Shown: positions 25,243-34,529, counted from the stretch's first letter. The stretch: 64,000 nucleotides of DNA from Micromonospora sp. NBC_01796 (GCF_035917455.1 NZ_CP109078.1:6432001-6496000); one strand, 5' to 3'. Made by a program: numbers and translations. Notes: generated by a model from the sequence alone, not told the origin.

Positions 25243-27066
25243 CTAGCCTCCGGGCTGGACGACCGCCGCCGCCCCGCCGCCGCGCCGTACCGGTTCCGCC
25301 GACGCAACGAAGCCGTGTCGGCCGGTGAACTCGACCGCGGTGGCGGCGCCCAGTTCGGCCGTGCTCGTGAACGGCGGATGCCCGTACGCGGTGAGCGCCG
25401 CCCCGTACCCGGTGATGAAGGCCGGCTCCGCCTGCGGTGCCGCACTGTTGCGCTGGGACGCTCTCGGCGCGGCCATCGCCTCGGGCAGCGACATGCCCAG
25501 GTCGATCCGGTTGACCAGCATCTGCAGCACGGTGGTGATGATCGTGGCACCACCGGGGGTGCCGAGGGCGAGGAACGGGCGGCCGTCGTCGAGCACGATC
25601 GTCGGCGACATCGAGCTGCGCGGGCGCTTGCCCGGCGCGGGCAGGTTCGGGTCCGGGGCGGCGCCCGGCGTCTGGGCGAACGTGAAGTCGGTCAGCTCGT
25701 TGTTGAGCAGGAAACCGCGTCCGGGTACCACCATCGCGTTCCCGCCGGTCTGCTCGATCGTCAGGGTGTACTCGACCACGTTGCCCCAACGGTCGGCCAC
25801 GGTCAGGTTCGTGGTGCTCTGGCCGGGGTGACCCTCGGCACCGGCGGTGGCGGTCGCGCAGCCGTCGTACCGACCGTCGGGGTCACCGGGCAGGACCGGC
25901 TTCTGGGCGGCCCGGGTGGGGTCGATCCGGCAGGCCCGCTCGGCCGCGTACCGATCGCTGAGCAGTTCCCGCAGGACCCGCTGCGACGTGTCGTCGCCGA
26001 CGTACCGGTTGCGGTCGGCGTACGTGAGCGCGCTCGCCTCCAGGTAGTGGTGCAGCGCCTCGGGCACCGTCATCGTGGACAGGTCGAACCGTTCCAGGAT
26101 GTTGAGCGCCTCACCGACGGCGACACCACCACTGGACGGGGTCGACATGCCGTACACGTCATACCCGCGGTAGTCGGACCGGGTCGGTGCGGGGAACCGG
26201 ACGTCGTACCGGGCCAGGTCGGCCCGGGTCATACCGCCCGGTCGGATCGGGAACTGCCACGGCACGGTCGGGTTGCCGGCCACCGGCGGACGCTGCACGG
26301 TCGCCACGAGGTCCGCGCCGATCGGGCCCTCGTAGAACATGTCGACACCGCGCCGGGAGATCTGCCGGTAGGTGTCGGCCAGGTCGCGGTTGCGCTGCGT
26401 CGAACCGACCGCCGGTGGCTGCCCGCCCGGCAGGTAGAGCTTGCGGGTCGCGTCGAACTGGGCGAACGCCGCCGCGTTGTCGGCCACCTGCTGGCGGAAC
26501 GTCGCGTCGACGGTGAACCCGCGCTCGGCAACCTCGGCGGCGGGGGCCAGCGCCGTGGACAGCGACCGGGTGCCCCACTTGCGCAGCGCCTCGTGCCAGG
26601 TCAGGAGCGTCCCCGGTACGCCGACCGAAAGCCCGCTCACCCGGGCCTCCTGGAAGTTGTAGGGCGTACCGGTGGCCGGGTCGACGAACGAGTTCTCCCG
26701 CATCGCCGCGGGAGCCGACTCCCGCCCGTCGATGGTGTGCACCCGCTTGGTACGCGCGTCGTAGTAGAGGAGGAACCCGCCACCGCCGATGCCGGCCGAG
26801 AACGGTTCGGTGACGCCGAGCGTGGCGGCGGCGGCCACGGCCGCGTCGACCGCGTTTCCGCCGCGTCGCAGGACGTCGATGCCAACCGCGGTCGCGGTCG
26901 GGTCGACGGTGGACACCGCGCCGCCGTACCCCTGCGCGGTCGGCGTCTTCGTCGGTTCCCCGGTGGTGCCCGGTGCGGCACCCGCCGGCACCGGGGCGGC
27001 CTGCCAGGCGACCACGGTGACGGCGGCGACCGCCACCCGGACCAGTGTCGTGACCGTGCGCGTCAT
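25243..27066 (-). CDS. ggt: Gamma-glutamyltransferase, exported
   Basis: A 607-residue gamma-glutamyltranspeptidase precursor. It hydrolyses or transfers the gamma-glutamyl group of glutathione and similar peptides outside the cell. The signal peptide spans residues 1-30. Family marks are VDAAVAAAATLGVTEPFSAG (parts), the GIGGGGF oxyanion loop and IDGRESAP with the substrate-binding Arg. Autoprocessing creates the small subunit at the Thr in GQSTTNLTVADRWGN, and the lid/substrate region MSPTIV follows. GGAGGG directly before ATG 27066 is a good ribosome site. The same-strand neighbours M23 (105 bases upstream) and Gfo/Idh suggest an operon. Confidence 0.95.
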   Translation of the reverse strand: MTRTVTTLVRVAVAAVTVVAWQAAPVPAGAAPGTTGEPTKTPTAQGYGGAVSTVDPTATAVGIDVLRRGGNAVDAAVAAAATLGVTEPFSAGIGGGGFLLYYDARTKRVHTIDGRESAPAAMRENSFVDPATGTPYNFQEARVSGLSVGVPGTLLTWHEALRKWGTRSLSTALAPAAEVAERGFTVDATFRQQVADNAAAFAQFDATRKLYLPGGQPPAVGSTQRNRDLADTYRQISRRGVDMFYEGPIGADLVATVQRPPVAGNPTVPWQFPIRPGGMTRADLARYDVRFPAPTRSDYRGYDVYGMSTPSSGGVAVGEALNILERFDLSTMTVPEALHHYLEASALTYADRNRYVGDDTSQRVLRELLSDRYAAERACRIDPTRAAQKPVLPGDPDGRYDGCATATAGAEGHPGQSTTNLTVADRWGNVVEYTLTIEQTGGNAMVVPGRGFLLNNELTDFTFAQTPGAAPDPNLPAPGKRPRSSMSPTIVLDDGRPFLALGTPGGATIITTVLQMLVNRIDLGMSLPEAMAAPRASQRNSAAPQAEPAFITGYGAALTAYGHPPFTSTAELGAATAVEFTGRHGFVASAEPVRRGGGAAAVVQPGG

Positions 27067-27171
27067 TGACCCTCCACGAATCGGCCTGTGTCTCTTCGAC
27101 AGGGTAGTGACGGTCGACCGGAAACCGCATCCTCTGCGGCGGCACGACCTGTTGTCGACGGTGGACCCGCG

Positions 27172-27810
27172 TCAGCCGCAGTTGTTGCTCGTACGCCTGA
27201 CCGTGTACTCGGCGTCGTCACTGGTGATGCCGGACGGCGATCCGTCGAAGTGGGTCTCCACCTTCTCCCAGCCCCGGCGCTGCTCGTAGTGCAGGTGCGG
27301 GGCGCCGGAGTTGCCGGTGCTGCCGACCCGCCCGATCTGCTCGCCCTGCGCCACCCGCTGGCCGACCTCGACCGACGGCGGTTCGAGCAGGTGGAGGTAC
27401 TGCGTCTCCCACTTGCCACCGTGGTCGATCTTCACCCAGTAACCGCCGCCCCGGCCGCGCGGACCGTCCGGGTCGTCGGGCGTACGCCCACCCAGCGATC
27501 CGTTGATCCCGGCCTCGGTGACCGTGCCCGAGTACGAGGCGAGCACCGGTTGTCCCCATGCCTCGCCCTCGGTCGGGAACAGGTCGACGTCGTAGTCGTC
27601 GTGTCCGGGATAGGTGCCGAGCTGCCAGGTCTCGCCGCAGGCGACGGGGAGTTGGAAGAGCGGGCGCGGCCCCGCCGGCCGCAGCATCGGCACGACGACC
27701 AGGGCGATGATGAGGATGGCCGCGACGGCGCCGAGGGCGAGAACCACGCGGGTGGCGCGGCCGGGGATGCGGCGTCTGGTCGGGTCGCCGGTCGTCACCG
27801 CTCCGAGCAT
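27172..27810 (-). CDS. M23 (LytM-type) membrane-anchored peptidase
   Basis: A 212-residue cell-wall peptidase-like protein with an N-terminal anchor (VVLALGAVAAILIIALVVV). The extracellular domain carries LytM metal motifs: the HxxxD-like GHDDYDVDLF and the HxH motif SGAPHLHYEQ, with a further His in KIDHGGKWETQYLHLL. Metal ligands and the catalytic His are therefore all present, consistent with cleaving peptidoglycan peptide bonds. ATG 27810 is preferred to an in-frame TTG at 27825. Cysteines at both ends (VACGETW and NNCG) may form a disulfide. It is the first gene of the minus-strand group with ggt. Confidence 0.87.
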   Translation of the reverse strand: MLGAVTTGDPTRRRIPGRATRVVLALGAVAAILIIALVVVPMLRPAGPRPLFQLPVACGETWQLGTYPGHDDYDVDLFPTEGEAWGQPVLASYSGTVTEAGINGSLGGRTPDDPDGPRGRGGGYWVKIDHGGKWETQYLHLLEPPSVEVGQRVAQGEQIGRVGSTGNSGAPHLHYEQRRGWEKVETHFDGSPSGITSDDAEYTVRRTSNNCG

Positions 27811-28104
27811 GGCAGACGAGGACAAGGCACGGGCCCGGACACCACGGGCACCCGTCGGATCCGTTGGCGTTGATCAATGGCCGAAACGTGGGTCGACGGA
27901 TGGCGGCGTCCAGTATTCGGACCGTGACCGAAGGTCGACCGTGTCGGGTGGATGACCAGCATGTTTCGGGGAGTTGCCCCGGGGGCAGTGAGATCGCGCG
28001 ACAGCCCATCACCGGTCCCGTCGGCGACAACGGCCGGGGGCGGCGTCGTTTCGCCGTGCGCCGGGGCACGGATGGTGTCCCGGCCGTCCTGGAAGGAGCG
28101 CGCG
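27811..28104. other. Divergent intergenic region between M23 and trehalose-importer operons
   Basis: This 294-base stretch must hold promoters for both directions. Small dyads such as TTGATCAA (27870s) and GTCGAC-containing segments are present, but I could not assign a specific operator or riboswitch. No protein frame here has coding character apart from the small leader ORF that starts at 28105. Confidence 0.4.
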
Positions 28105-28164
28105 ATGAGCGTTCACAGTGCTACGACGACCGCTCGGGCCGGTACGGGGTGCTGGCATGAGTGA
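28105..28164 (+). CDS. Possible 19-residue leader peptide overlapping lpqY start
   Basis: ATG 28105 is preceded at six bases by GGAAGGAG (28091-28098), the best ribosome site in the region. The frame encodes MSVHSATTTARAGTGCWHE and ends in TGA at 28162-28164, overlapping the lpqY ATG (28157) by eight bases. lpqY itself has only a weak site, so its translation may be coupled to this small frame. There is no conservation evidence, so it remains a prediction. Confidence 0.4.
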   Translation: MSVHSATTTARAGTGCWHE

Positions 28165-29440
28165 CCCCGAGCGGGCCCGACCCGGACGTTTCCGGCTCGG
28201 TGCGGCCGCCCTCGGGCTGGCCCTGCTGGCCCCGTTGGCCGCCTGCGGCTCCGACACCGGCGGGAACGGCGGCGTCCCCACCGTCAACCTCTACTACCCG
28301 CCGGAGCAGAACCTCCAGAAGGTGGTCGACGACTGCAACGCCCAGGCCGGCGGGCGGTACCGGATCGCGTACCGGATCCTGCCCCGGGCGGCCGACGACC
28401 AGCGGGTGCAACTGGTCCGCCGGTTGGCTGCCGAGGACACCGGGATGGACGTACTCGGGCTGGACGTGACCTGGACCCAGGAGTTCGCCAGCGCCGGCTG
28501 GCTGCGGGAGTGGACCGGCGAACAGCGGGCCGAGGCCGAGCGGGGCACCCTGGCCAAGCCGCTGGAGACCGCCCGGTACGAGGACAAGCTCTTCGCCGCA
28601 CCGAAGAACACCAACGTGCAACTGCTGTGGTACCGGTTCGACCTGGTCGACCAGCCGCCCCGTACCTGGGACGAGATGATCGAGGCGTCCCAGCAGCTCA
28701 AGTCGCGGGGCGGGCCGTACCGGGTGATCACCATGGGCGCCCAGTACGAGGGCCTCGTGGTCCTCTACAACACGCTGGTCGCCAGCGCCGGGGGGCAGAT
28801 CCTCAACGAGGAGGGGACCAAGGCCGTCTTCGACGACGGCGCGGTACGGGCACTGGAGGTCCTGCGTCGGTTCGCCACCGCGGGCATCACCACCCCGTCC
28901 TTCTCGAACACGATCGAGGACCAGGCCCGGCTGGAGTTCCAGTCCGGCGGCGGGGCCTTCCAGATCAACTGGCCGTTCGTCTACCCGGCCATGCAGGAGG
29001 CCGACCCGGAAATGGCCAAGAAGGTCAGGTGGGCGCGCATTCCCGGCGTGGACCCGCAGACCCCGAGTCGGGTGACCATCGGCGGAGTGAACCTCGCGGT
29101 CAGCCGCTACTCGCGCCACCCGGAGGAGTCCTTCGAAGCGGCGAGCTGCCTGCGCAGCCCCGACCACCAGAAGTTCTCAGCGATCAACGACGGCGTACCG
29201 CCCACGATCGAGAGTGTCTACGCCGACCCGGAGATGGCGCAGGCGTACCCGATGCGCGACACCATTCTCGAGGAGCTGAAGGACGCGGCGACCCGACCGC
29301 GCAGCCCCGCCTACCAGAACATCTCCACCGTCCTGTCGGCGACGCTCTCCCCACCGAGCGGTATCCGGCCCGAACAGACCGCCGACCGGTTGCGGGACGC
29401 GGCACAGGACGCGCTGGAGTCCAAGGGGGTACTGCCGTGA
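28157..29440 (+). CDS. lpqY: Trehalose-type ABC importer, substrate-binding lipoprotein (LpqY-like)
   Basis: A 427-residue lipoprotein that captures sugar outside the cell for the SugABC channel. The signal ends in the lipobox LAAC followed by GSDTGG. I recognise it as LpqY-like from phrases remembered from the mycobacterial protein: LDVTWTQEFASAGW, AAPKNTNVQLLWYR, FQINWPFVYP, VTIGGVNLAVSRYSRH, the YPMRDTILEEL segment and the KGVLP end. The gene order, binding protein, two permeases, ATPase, is the same. In mycobacteria this system recycles trehalose. Its stop overlaps the next start (GTGA). ATG 28157 fits the signal peptide; translation may be coupled to the small ORF at 28105. Confidence 0.86.
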   Translation: MSDPERARPGRFRLGAAALGLALLAPLAACGSDTGGNGGVPTVNLYYPPEQNLQKVVDDCNAQAGGRYRIAYRILPRAADDQRVQLVRRLAAEDTGMDVLGLDVTWTQEFASAGWLREWTGEQRAEAERGTLAKPLETARYEDKLFAAPKNTNVQLLWYRFDLVDQPPRTWDEMIEASQQLKSRGGPYRVITMGAQYEGLVVLYNTLVASAGGQILNEEGTKAVFDDGAVRALEVLRRFATAGITTPSFSNTIEDQARLEFQSGGGAFQINWPFVYPAMQEADPEMAKKVRWARIPGVDPQTPSRVTIGGVNLAVSRYSRHPEESFEAASCLRSPDHQKFSAINDGVPPTIESVYADPEMAQAYPMRDTILEELKDAATRPRSPAYQNISTVLSATLSPPSGIRPEQTADRLRDAAQDALESKGVLP

Positions 29441-30426
29441 GCCGACCCGATACCGACACCACACCGGACCGGGCCGCCTCGGGGAAGGCCGAACAGGCCG
29501 GTCCGCCGGCCCGGATCCCGCGACAGCGCGGCGGGCGGGCGCCACTGAGCGAGGGCAAGCGGGCAGAACGCCGACTGGCCTGGCTGCTCTGCGCCCCGGC
29601 GGCGTTCGTGATGCTCGCGGTCACCGCGTACCCGATTCTTTATTCGGTCTGGTTGTCGCTGCAACGCTTCGACCTCAAGTTCCCGGACCAGCGGGAGTTC
29701 GTCGGGCTCGCCAACTACGCCACCGTGCTGAGCAACGAGTACTGGTGGACGGCCTTCGGCGTGACGATGCTGATCACCGTCGTGACGGTCGCGGTCGAGC
29801 TGGTGCTCGGCATGGGACTGGCCATCGTCATGCACCGGACCATCGTCGGGCGCGGGCTGGTCCGCACCGCGGCCCTGATCCCGTACGGGATCGTCACCGT
29901 CGTCGCGGCCTTCTCCTGGCGGTACGCCTGGACGCCCGGCACGGGTTACCTGGCCACCCTGTTCGGTGAGGGCGCGCCGTTGACCGAACGGGCGAGCGCG
30001 CTCGGGATCATCATGGTCGCCGAGATCTGGAAGACGACCCCGTTCATGGCGCTGTTGCTGATGGCGGGGCTGGCCCTGGTCCCCGAGGACCTGCTCAAGG
30101 CGGCCTCGATGGACGGGGCCACCGGCTGGCAGCGGTTCACCAAGGTGATGCTGCCGGTGATGAAACCGGCGATCCTGGTCGCCCTGCTGTTCCGGACCCT
30201 GGACGCGTTCCGCGTCTTCGACAACATCTTCGTGCTGACCGCCGGATCGAACGAGACCTCGTCGGTGTCGATGCTCGCCTACAACAACCTGATCAGAGGG
30301 CTGAACCTCGGCATCGGTTCGACCATGTCGGTGCTCATCTTCCTGACCGTGGCGATCATCGCGTTCGTCTTCGTGAAGCTGTTCGGCACCGCTGCCCCGG
30401 GCAGCACCGACGAGGGGAGGCGCTGA
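29437..30426 (+). CDS. sugA: ABC sugar permease (SugA-like)
   Basis: A 329-residue membrane component. About 45 polar residues precede the first helix ([23 protein letters not shown]). Six helices are expected. The permease EAA loop that contacts the ATPase is [18 protein letters not shown] with LP at its end ([10 protein letters not shown]). GTG 29437 overlaps the lpqY stop by four bases, and the gene ends overlapping the next start (TGATG), so the four genes are translationally coupled. With SugB it forms the channel for the sugar delivered by LpqY. Confidence 0.9.
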   Translation: MSRPDTDTTPDRAASGKAEQAGPPARIPRQRGGRAPLSEGKRAERRLAWLLCAPAAFVMLAVTAYPILYSVWLSLQRFDLKFPDQREFVGLANYATVLSNEYWWTAFGVTMLITVVTVAVELVLGMGLAIVMHRTIVGRGLVRTAALIPYGIVTVVAAFSWRYAWTPGTGYLATLFGEGAPLTERASALGIIMVAEIWKTTPFMALLLMAGLALVPEDLLKAASMDGATGWQRFTKVMLPVMKPAILVALLFRTLDAFRVFDNIFVLTAGSNETSSVSMLAYNNLIRGLNLGIGSTMSVLIFLTVAIIAFVFVKLFGTAAPGSTDEGRR

Positions 30427-31265
30427 TGGCGGCCGCCGACACGACCGTCGCGGCGAAGTGGCGGTGGGGACTGCTGGACCTGGTCGTGGTGGTCTTCGCG
30501 CTGGTCCCGGTGCTCTGGATCGCCTCGCTGTCGTTCAAGACCACCGCCACGCTCACCGACGGCAATTTCATTCCCCGCGAATGGACGCTGGACAACTACC
30601 GGACCATCTTCGAGACCGACCAGTTCGTCTGGGCACTGGCGAACTCGATCGGGATCGCGTTGATCGCGACGGCGATAGCCGTGGTGCTCGGCACGATGGC
30701 CGCGTACGCGGTCGCCCGGCTCGACTTCCCCGGCAAGAAGCTGCTCGTCGGGGTCTCCCTGCTGATCGCGATGTTCCCACAGGTGTCGCTGGTCTCGCCG
30801 CTGTTCGAGATCGAGCGGTCGCTGGGACTCTTCGACACCTGGCCGGGCCTGATCCTGCCGTACATCACGTTCGCGCTGCCGCTGGCCATCTACACGCTCT
30901 CGGCGTTCTTCAAGCAGATCCCGTGGGACCTGGAGAAGGCGGCCAAGATGGACGGCGCGACCCAGGGACAGGCGTTCCGTCGGGTGATCGCGCCGCTGGC
31001 CGCGCCGGGGGTGTTCACCACCGCGATCCTGGTCTTCATCTTCTGCTGGAACGACTTCCTGTTCGCGATCTCGCTCACCTCCACCGAGCGGTCCCGTACG
31101 GTGCCGGTCGCGTTGTCGTTCTTCACCGGTGAGTCGCAGTTCGAGGACCCGACCGGGGCGATCTGCGCGGCCGCGGTCGTGATCACCATTCCGATCATTC
31201 TGTTCGTGCTGTTCTTCCAGCGTCGCATCGTGTCCGGTCTGACCTCCGGCGCAGTCAAGGGGTGA
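30426..31265 (+). CDS. sugB: ABC sugar permease (SugB-like)
   Basis: A 279-residue inner-membrane permease with six predicted helices. The first is [20 protein letters not shown]. The EAA loop reads [18 protein letters not shown], followed by [17 protein letters not shown], typical of the MalG-like group. ATG 30426 shares bases with the sugA stop codon. It pairs with SugA in the membrane and with the ATPase encoded six bases downstream. Confidence 0.92.
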   Translation: MAAADTTVAAKWRWGLLDLVVVVFALVPVLWIASLSFKTTATLTDGNFIPREWTLDNYRTIFETDQFVWALANSIGIALIATAIAVVLGTMAAYAVARLDFPGKKLLVGVSLLIAMFPQVSLVSPLFEIERSLGLFDTWPGLILPYITFALPLAIYTLSAFFKQIPWDLEKAAKMDGATQGQAFRRVIAPLAAPGVFTTAILVFIFCWNDFLFAISLTSTERSRTVPVALSFFTGESQFEDPTGAICAAAVVITIPIILFVLFFQRRIVSGLTSGAVKG

Positions 31266-31271
31266 ATTGCA

Positions 31272-32480
31272 GTGGCTGACATCGTGCTGGACAAGGTGAG
31301 CAAGAAGTTCCCGGACGGGACCGTGGCGGTCCACGACGTCGACCTGGAGATCGCCGACGGCGAGTTCGTGATCCTGGTCGGCCCGTCGGGCTGCGGCAAG
31401 TCGACCACCCTGAACATGATCGCCGGGCTGGAGGACATCAGCGGCGGTGAACTGCGGATCGGCGGCCAGCGGGTCAACGACAGGGCGCCCCGGGACCGGG
31501 ACATCGCCATGGTCTTCCAGTCGTACGCCCTCTACCCGAACATGACGGTCCGGGAGAACATGGCGTTCCCGCTCCGGCTGGCGAAGCTGGACAAGGCGAC
31601 GATCGAGCGGAAGGTCGACGACGCCGCCCGGGTGTTGGAACTGACCGCACTGCTGGACCGCAAACCGGCGAACCTCTCCGGCGGCCAGCGCCAGCGGGTG
31701 GCCATGGGCCGGGCCATCGTCCGCAACCCGAAGGCGTTCCTGATGGACGAGCCGCTGTCCAACCTGGACGCGAAACTGCGGGTCCAGATGCGTACGGTGG
31801 TGTCCCGGTTGCAGAAGCAGCTCGGCACGACAACCGTCTACGTCACCCACGACCAGACCGAGGCGATGACGCTCGGTGACCGGGTGGTGATCATGCGGGC
31901 CGGAGCCGTGCAGCAGGTCGGCCCACCCCAGGAGCTGTACGACAACCCGGTGAACCTGTTCGTCGCCGGGTTCATCGGCTCGCCGTCGATGAACTTCCTG
32001 CACGCCGAGGTGGCCGACGGCCGGCTGCGTACGGCCGTCGGCGAACTGCCGCTGGGCGACCGTCTCCGGCGGGAACTGGAGGCCGCCGACGCACCACGGA
32101 ACCTGATCCTCGGCATCCGCCCCGAACACTTCGAGGACGCGGTCCTGGTCGACGACGACACCCGGGAGCGCGGGGTGGAGTTCGAGGCGCCGGTCGACAT
32201 CGTCGAGTCGATGGGCTCGGACAAGTACGTCTACCTCAGCGTCGAGGGGGAGCGGGCCACCGCCGCCGAGCTGGAGGAACTCGCCGCCGACGCGGGTGCC
32301 GAGGGACTGGGCGGCTCCGGTGCGGACCTGGTGACCCGGCTGTCGGCGGAGTCGACGGTGGCCGAGGGCGAGAGCCGGCGGATCTGGTTCAACCTGGAGA
32401 AGATCCATCTGTTCGACCCGACCAACGGCCGCAACCTCACCCTGCACGAGGGCCGGGCGGCGGGCGCTCTCGCCTCCTGA
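31272..32480 (+). CDS. sugC: ABC importer ATPase (SugC/UgpC/MsmK-like)
   Basis: A 402-residue ATPase driving the sugar importer. Walker A is GPSGCGKST (about residues 38-46), followed by the Q loop MVFQSYALYP, signature NLSGGQRQRVAMGRA, Walker B AFLMDEPLSNLDAKLR and the switch His in VYVTHDQTEAMTL. The C-terminal about 150 residues form the MOP/OB-type regulatory domain (FIGSPSMNF, LGIRPEHFED). It carries an insertion rich in Glu and Ala (about residues 320-350, TAAELEELAADAGAEG) that is unusual for the family. GTG 31272 has AAGGGG upstream. A 17-bp hairpin ends the operon. Confidence 0.93.
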   Translation: MADIVLDKVSKKFPDGTVAVHDVDLEIADGEFVILVGPSGCGKSTTLNMIAGLEDISGGELRIGGQRVNDRAPRDRDIAMVFQSYALYPNMTVRENMAFPLRLAKLDKATIERKVDDAARVLELTALLDRKPANLSGGQRQRVAMGRAIVRNPKAFLMDEPLSNLDAKLRVQMRTVVSRLQKQLGTTTVYVTHDQTEAMTLGDRVVIMRAGAVQQVGPPQELYDNPVNLFVAGFIGSPSMNFLHAEVADGRLRTAVGELPLGDRLRRELEAADAPRNLILGIRPEHFEDAVLVDDDTRERGVEFEAPVDIVESMGSDKYVYLSVEGERATAAELEELAADAGAEGLGGSGADLVTRLSAESTVAEGESRRIWFNLEKIHLFDPTNGRNLTLHEGRAAGALAS

Positions 32481-32497
32481 CCGGCGCCCCCGGGACC

Positions 32498-32538
32498 ACG
32501 AGGGGCTCGGCCCGGTCCGTACGGGCCGAGCCCCTCGT
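32498..32538 (+). terminator. Terminator of the lpqY-sugABC operon
   Basis: A perfect 17-bp stem (32498-32514 with 32522-32538; core AGGGGCTCGGCCCG) and a 7-base loop, 17 bases after the sugC stop. Confidence 0.85.
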
Positions 32539-32656
32539 GATCTCCCGGATCGTCCGACCCGTGCCACGGAACTCGGCACCCGAGGCGCCGGCGATCACGT
32601 AGCGTCATTTGTGTGCGTACGGGATCAGGGGTGCCTCGGCGCCAGCGGGACGATCC

Positions 32657-33541
32657 GTGACCCCCCTCGCGATCCTGCTGGCCCTCTGCGCCGCCGCCTG
32701 CTTCGCCCTGGGAGCCGCCCTACAGCAACGCGCCGCCCGGCGGGAACCGCCGCACAACACCTTCGACCCCCGGCTGTTCATGCGGCTGCTGCGCCGGCCC
32801 ACGTGGCTGCTGGGCAAGCTGCCCGACATCACCGGCACCGTGCTCCAGGCGGTCGCGCTCCGGTACGGTCCGCTGACCCTGGTCCAACCGTTGCTGATCA
32901 GCGGCATGTTCCTGGCCATTCCGCTGGAGGCGGCGCTGGACCGCAGACGTCCGCACCCCCGCGACGTCATCGCCGTCACCTCGTGCGTGATCGGGCTCGG
33001 GGCCTTCCTCATCGTCGCGCGCCCCCGGCCGGGCGTGCCCGAGCCGTCGGTGATGGCCTGGGTCGGGGTGGGGCTCGCCAGCGGCCTGGTCGTGGTGATC
33101 TGTCTCGCGCTCGCCCACCGTGCCACGAGCGCGCTGCGCGGCACCCTGCTCGGGGTCGCCACCGGGATCTTCTACTCCGGGGTGGCGGTCCTGCTCAAGG
33201 CGTTCACCGGACGGGTCTTCGCCGACCCGTTCTCGGCACTCACCGACTGGCACCTCTACGCCCTGATCCTGGTCGGTCTGGGTGGCGTGATGCTGAACCA
33301 GAACGCGTTCCAGAACGGTCCGCTCGCCGCACCGCTGACCGCGATCACCCTGGTCGACCCGGTGGCCAGCGTGGTGATCGGCGTGACCGCGTTCCACGAG
33401 ACCCTCTCGATCAGCGGGCTGCGGCTGCTCATCGAGGTGCCCGCCGTACTCGCCATGATCTTCGGGATCTGGTTGGCCAGCACCCGGCCCGGTGGTCGGG
33501 GCGGCGGCGGGGAGAAACCCGGACCGGATCCCGACGTCTGA
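32657..33541 (+). CDS. DMT-superfamily (EamA-like) transporter
   Basis: A 294-residue membrane protein with about nine or ten short helices. The first helix is LAILLALCAAACFALGAALQ and the last is VLAMIFGIWLAS. Phrases LTLVQPLLISGMFLAIPLEA (in parts) and APLTAITLVDPVASVVIGV show the internal two-fold repeat of EamA-type permeases. A Gly-rich charged tail follows. GTG 32657 is preferred to GTG 32609, which would add 16 residues of non-helical sequence. The substrate is unknown. It is separated from the sugar operon by a strong terminator and is convergent with hsp20. Confidence 0.85.
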   Translation: MTPLAILLALCAAACFALGAALQQRAARREPPHNTFDPRLFMRLLRRPTWLLGKLPDITGTVLQAVALRYGPLTLVQPLLISGMFLAIPLEAALDRRRPHPRDVIAVTSCVIGLGAFLIVARPRPGVPEPSVMAWVGVGLASGLVVVICLALAHRATSALRGTLLGVATGIFYSGVAVLLKAFTGRVFADPFSALTDWHLYALILVGLGGVMLNQNAFQNGPLAAPLTAITLVDPVASVVIGVTAFHETLSISGLRLLIEVPAVLAMIFGIWLASTRPGGRGGGGEKPGPDPDV

Positions 33542-33594
33542 GCACCCCGGACGGGGGTCTCGCGGGCGAACCGCCCGCGAGACCCACGGGGTGC
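33542..33594. terminator. Bidirectional hairpin between DMT and hsp20 genes
   Basis: An inner 14-bp perfect stem (33555-33568 with 33572-33585, 3-base loop) is enclosed by a 7-bp outer stem (GCACCCC / GGGGTGC) between convergent genes. Confidence 0.82.
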
Positions 33595-33632
33595 CGTGCG
33601 GTCGGGGCACACCACCCCTTCCCCCGCTCGGG

Positions 33633-34094
33633 TCAGGACCTGTCGAGGGCAACCTGGTCGGTGGCGGAGCCGTCCAGCGCCGGGCCGCCGGTCGTGCCGA
33701 TCGGAATCCGGCGGGGCTTGGCCTGCTCGGCGACCGGGATCGTCAGGGTCAGCACACCGTCCTGCCAGGTCGCGCTGATCCGGTCGAGGTCGAGGCCGTC
33801 GCCCATGGTCAGCCGCCGCTCGAACGTGCCGGTGGCGCGCTCGCGCCGTACCCACTGCACGTCGGCGTCGGTGCGGGCGCTGCGCTCGGCCCGGATGGTC
33901 AGGACCCGGCCGTCGACGCTCACGTCGACCGAGCCGGGGTCGATGCCGGCGAGGTCGCAGTGCAGCACGAAGTGGTCACCGGATCGGTACAGGTCCATCG
34001 GCATCGCCATGGTCGCGGCACCGCCCCCGGCGGTGCCGAACACCTGACCGGCCAGACGGTCGAAGTCGCGGAAAGGATCGAAAGTCAGCACCAC
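33633..34094 (-). CDS. Small heat shock protein, Hsp20/alpha-crystallin family
   Basis: A 153-residue holdase chaperone that binds unfolding proteins under heat stress. The N terminus has FDPFRDFDRLAGQVF. The alpha-crystallin domain (about residues 32-130) includes PMDLYRSGDHFVLHCDLAGI, read over beta strands 2-3, and the conserved end GVLTLTIPVAEQAKPRRI with the usual A/G-x-L motif as GVL. GTG 34094 is set by GAGGAGG eight bases upstream; a longer frame from 34121 would translate that ribosome site. A CIRCE element overlaps its promoter (34221-34247), predicting HrcA control. Confidence 0.92.
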   Translation of the reverse strand: MVLTFDPFRDFDRLAGQVFGTAGGGAATMAMPMDLYRSGDHFVLHCDLAGIDPGSVDVSVDGRVLTIRAERSARTDADVQWVRRERATGTFERRLTMGDGLDLDRISATWQDGVLTLTIPVAEQAKPRRIPIGTTGGPALDGSATDQVALDRS

Positions 34095-34217
34095 GCCAAC
34101 CACCTCCTCGAGACTGCCCACCGGCGGATCCGGTGGGTCTGTGGCGCTCGGATTCCGAGGTCGCCCCTGCCTCGTCGCGGTGGTCGGTCACCGCACGGGC
34201 CAGGTGCGACAGTTAAT

Positions 34218-34247
34218 TTTTTAGCACTCTCCCCCCGTGAGTGCCAA
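34218..34247 (-). promoter_or_regulatory. CIRCE (HrcA) operator over the hsp20 promoter
   Basis: TTAGCACTC-N9-GAGTGCCAA (34221-34247) matches the CIRCE consensus (TTAGCACTC-N9-GAGTGCTAA) at 17 of 18 arm bases. On the minus strand TTGGCA (34247-34242) and TAAAAA (34223-34218), 18 bases apart, form a plausible promoter entirely covered by the element. The hsp20 start is about 117 bases after the expected start of transcription. Confidence 0.88.
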
Positions 34248-34529
34248 CCCGTTCGGGCAGAAAATTTTCGTCCCCGTCGTGCCGCTGCTCGACGCGGCGT
34301 CACCCGTTCGTGCGAAAGCGCACCGGCATCGGGTCGTACGACCCCGGTTACCCGGCATTCGCGGCGTTTCCGGGTACCCGTCTCACTACCATCCAGGTGA
34401 CAGCCAGTGCCCGACCCGGCCCGCCGGGCGCGCCTGGTACGACAACCTCGAAACCCTGTCCCGGCACCGCTTTGCCGGCGGCCTCGCCGTGGCCTTGACC
34501 GCCCGATCCGTAGGGAAGCGTGAGGCACG
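34248..34529. other. Intergenic region between CIRCE and the GT-C gene
   Basis: These 282 bases contain a 10-bp perfect palindrome GAAAATTTTC (34260-34269) and otherwise no clear gene, hairpin or operator. Short frames here start inside the CIRCE element and lack coding character. A promoter for the polysaccharide cluster is expected here but I cannot point to it. Confidence 0.4.

Noticed and set aside
30279-32579. 766-codon open frame on the minus strand
   Set aside because: Antisense to sugA, sugB and sugC; composition is a codon-bias shadow.
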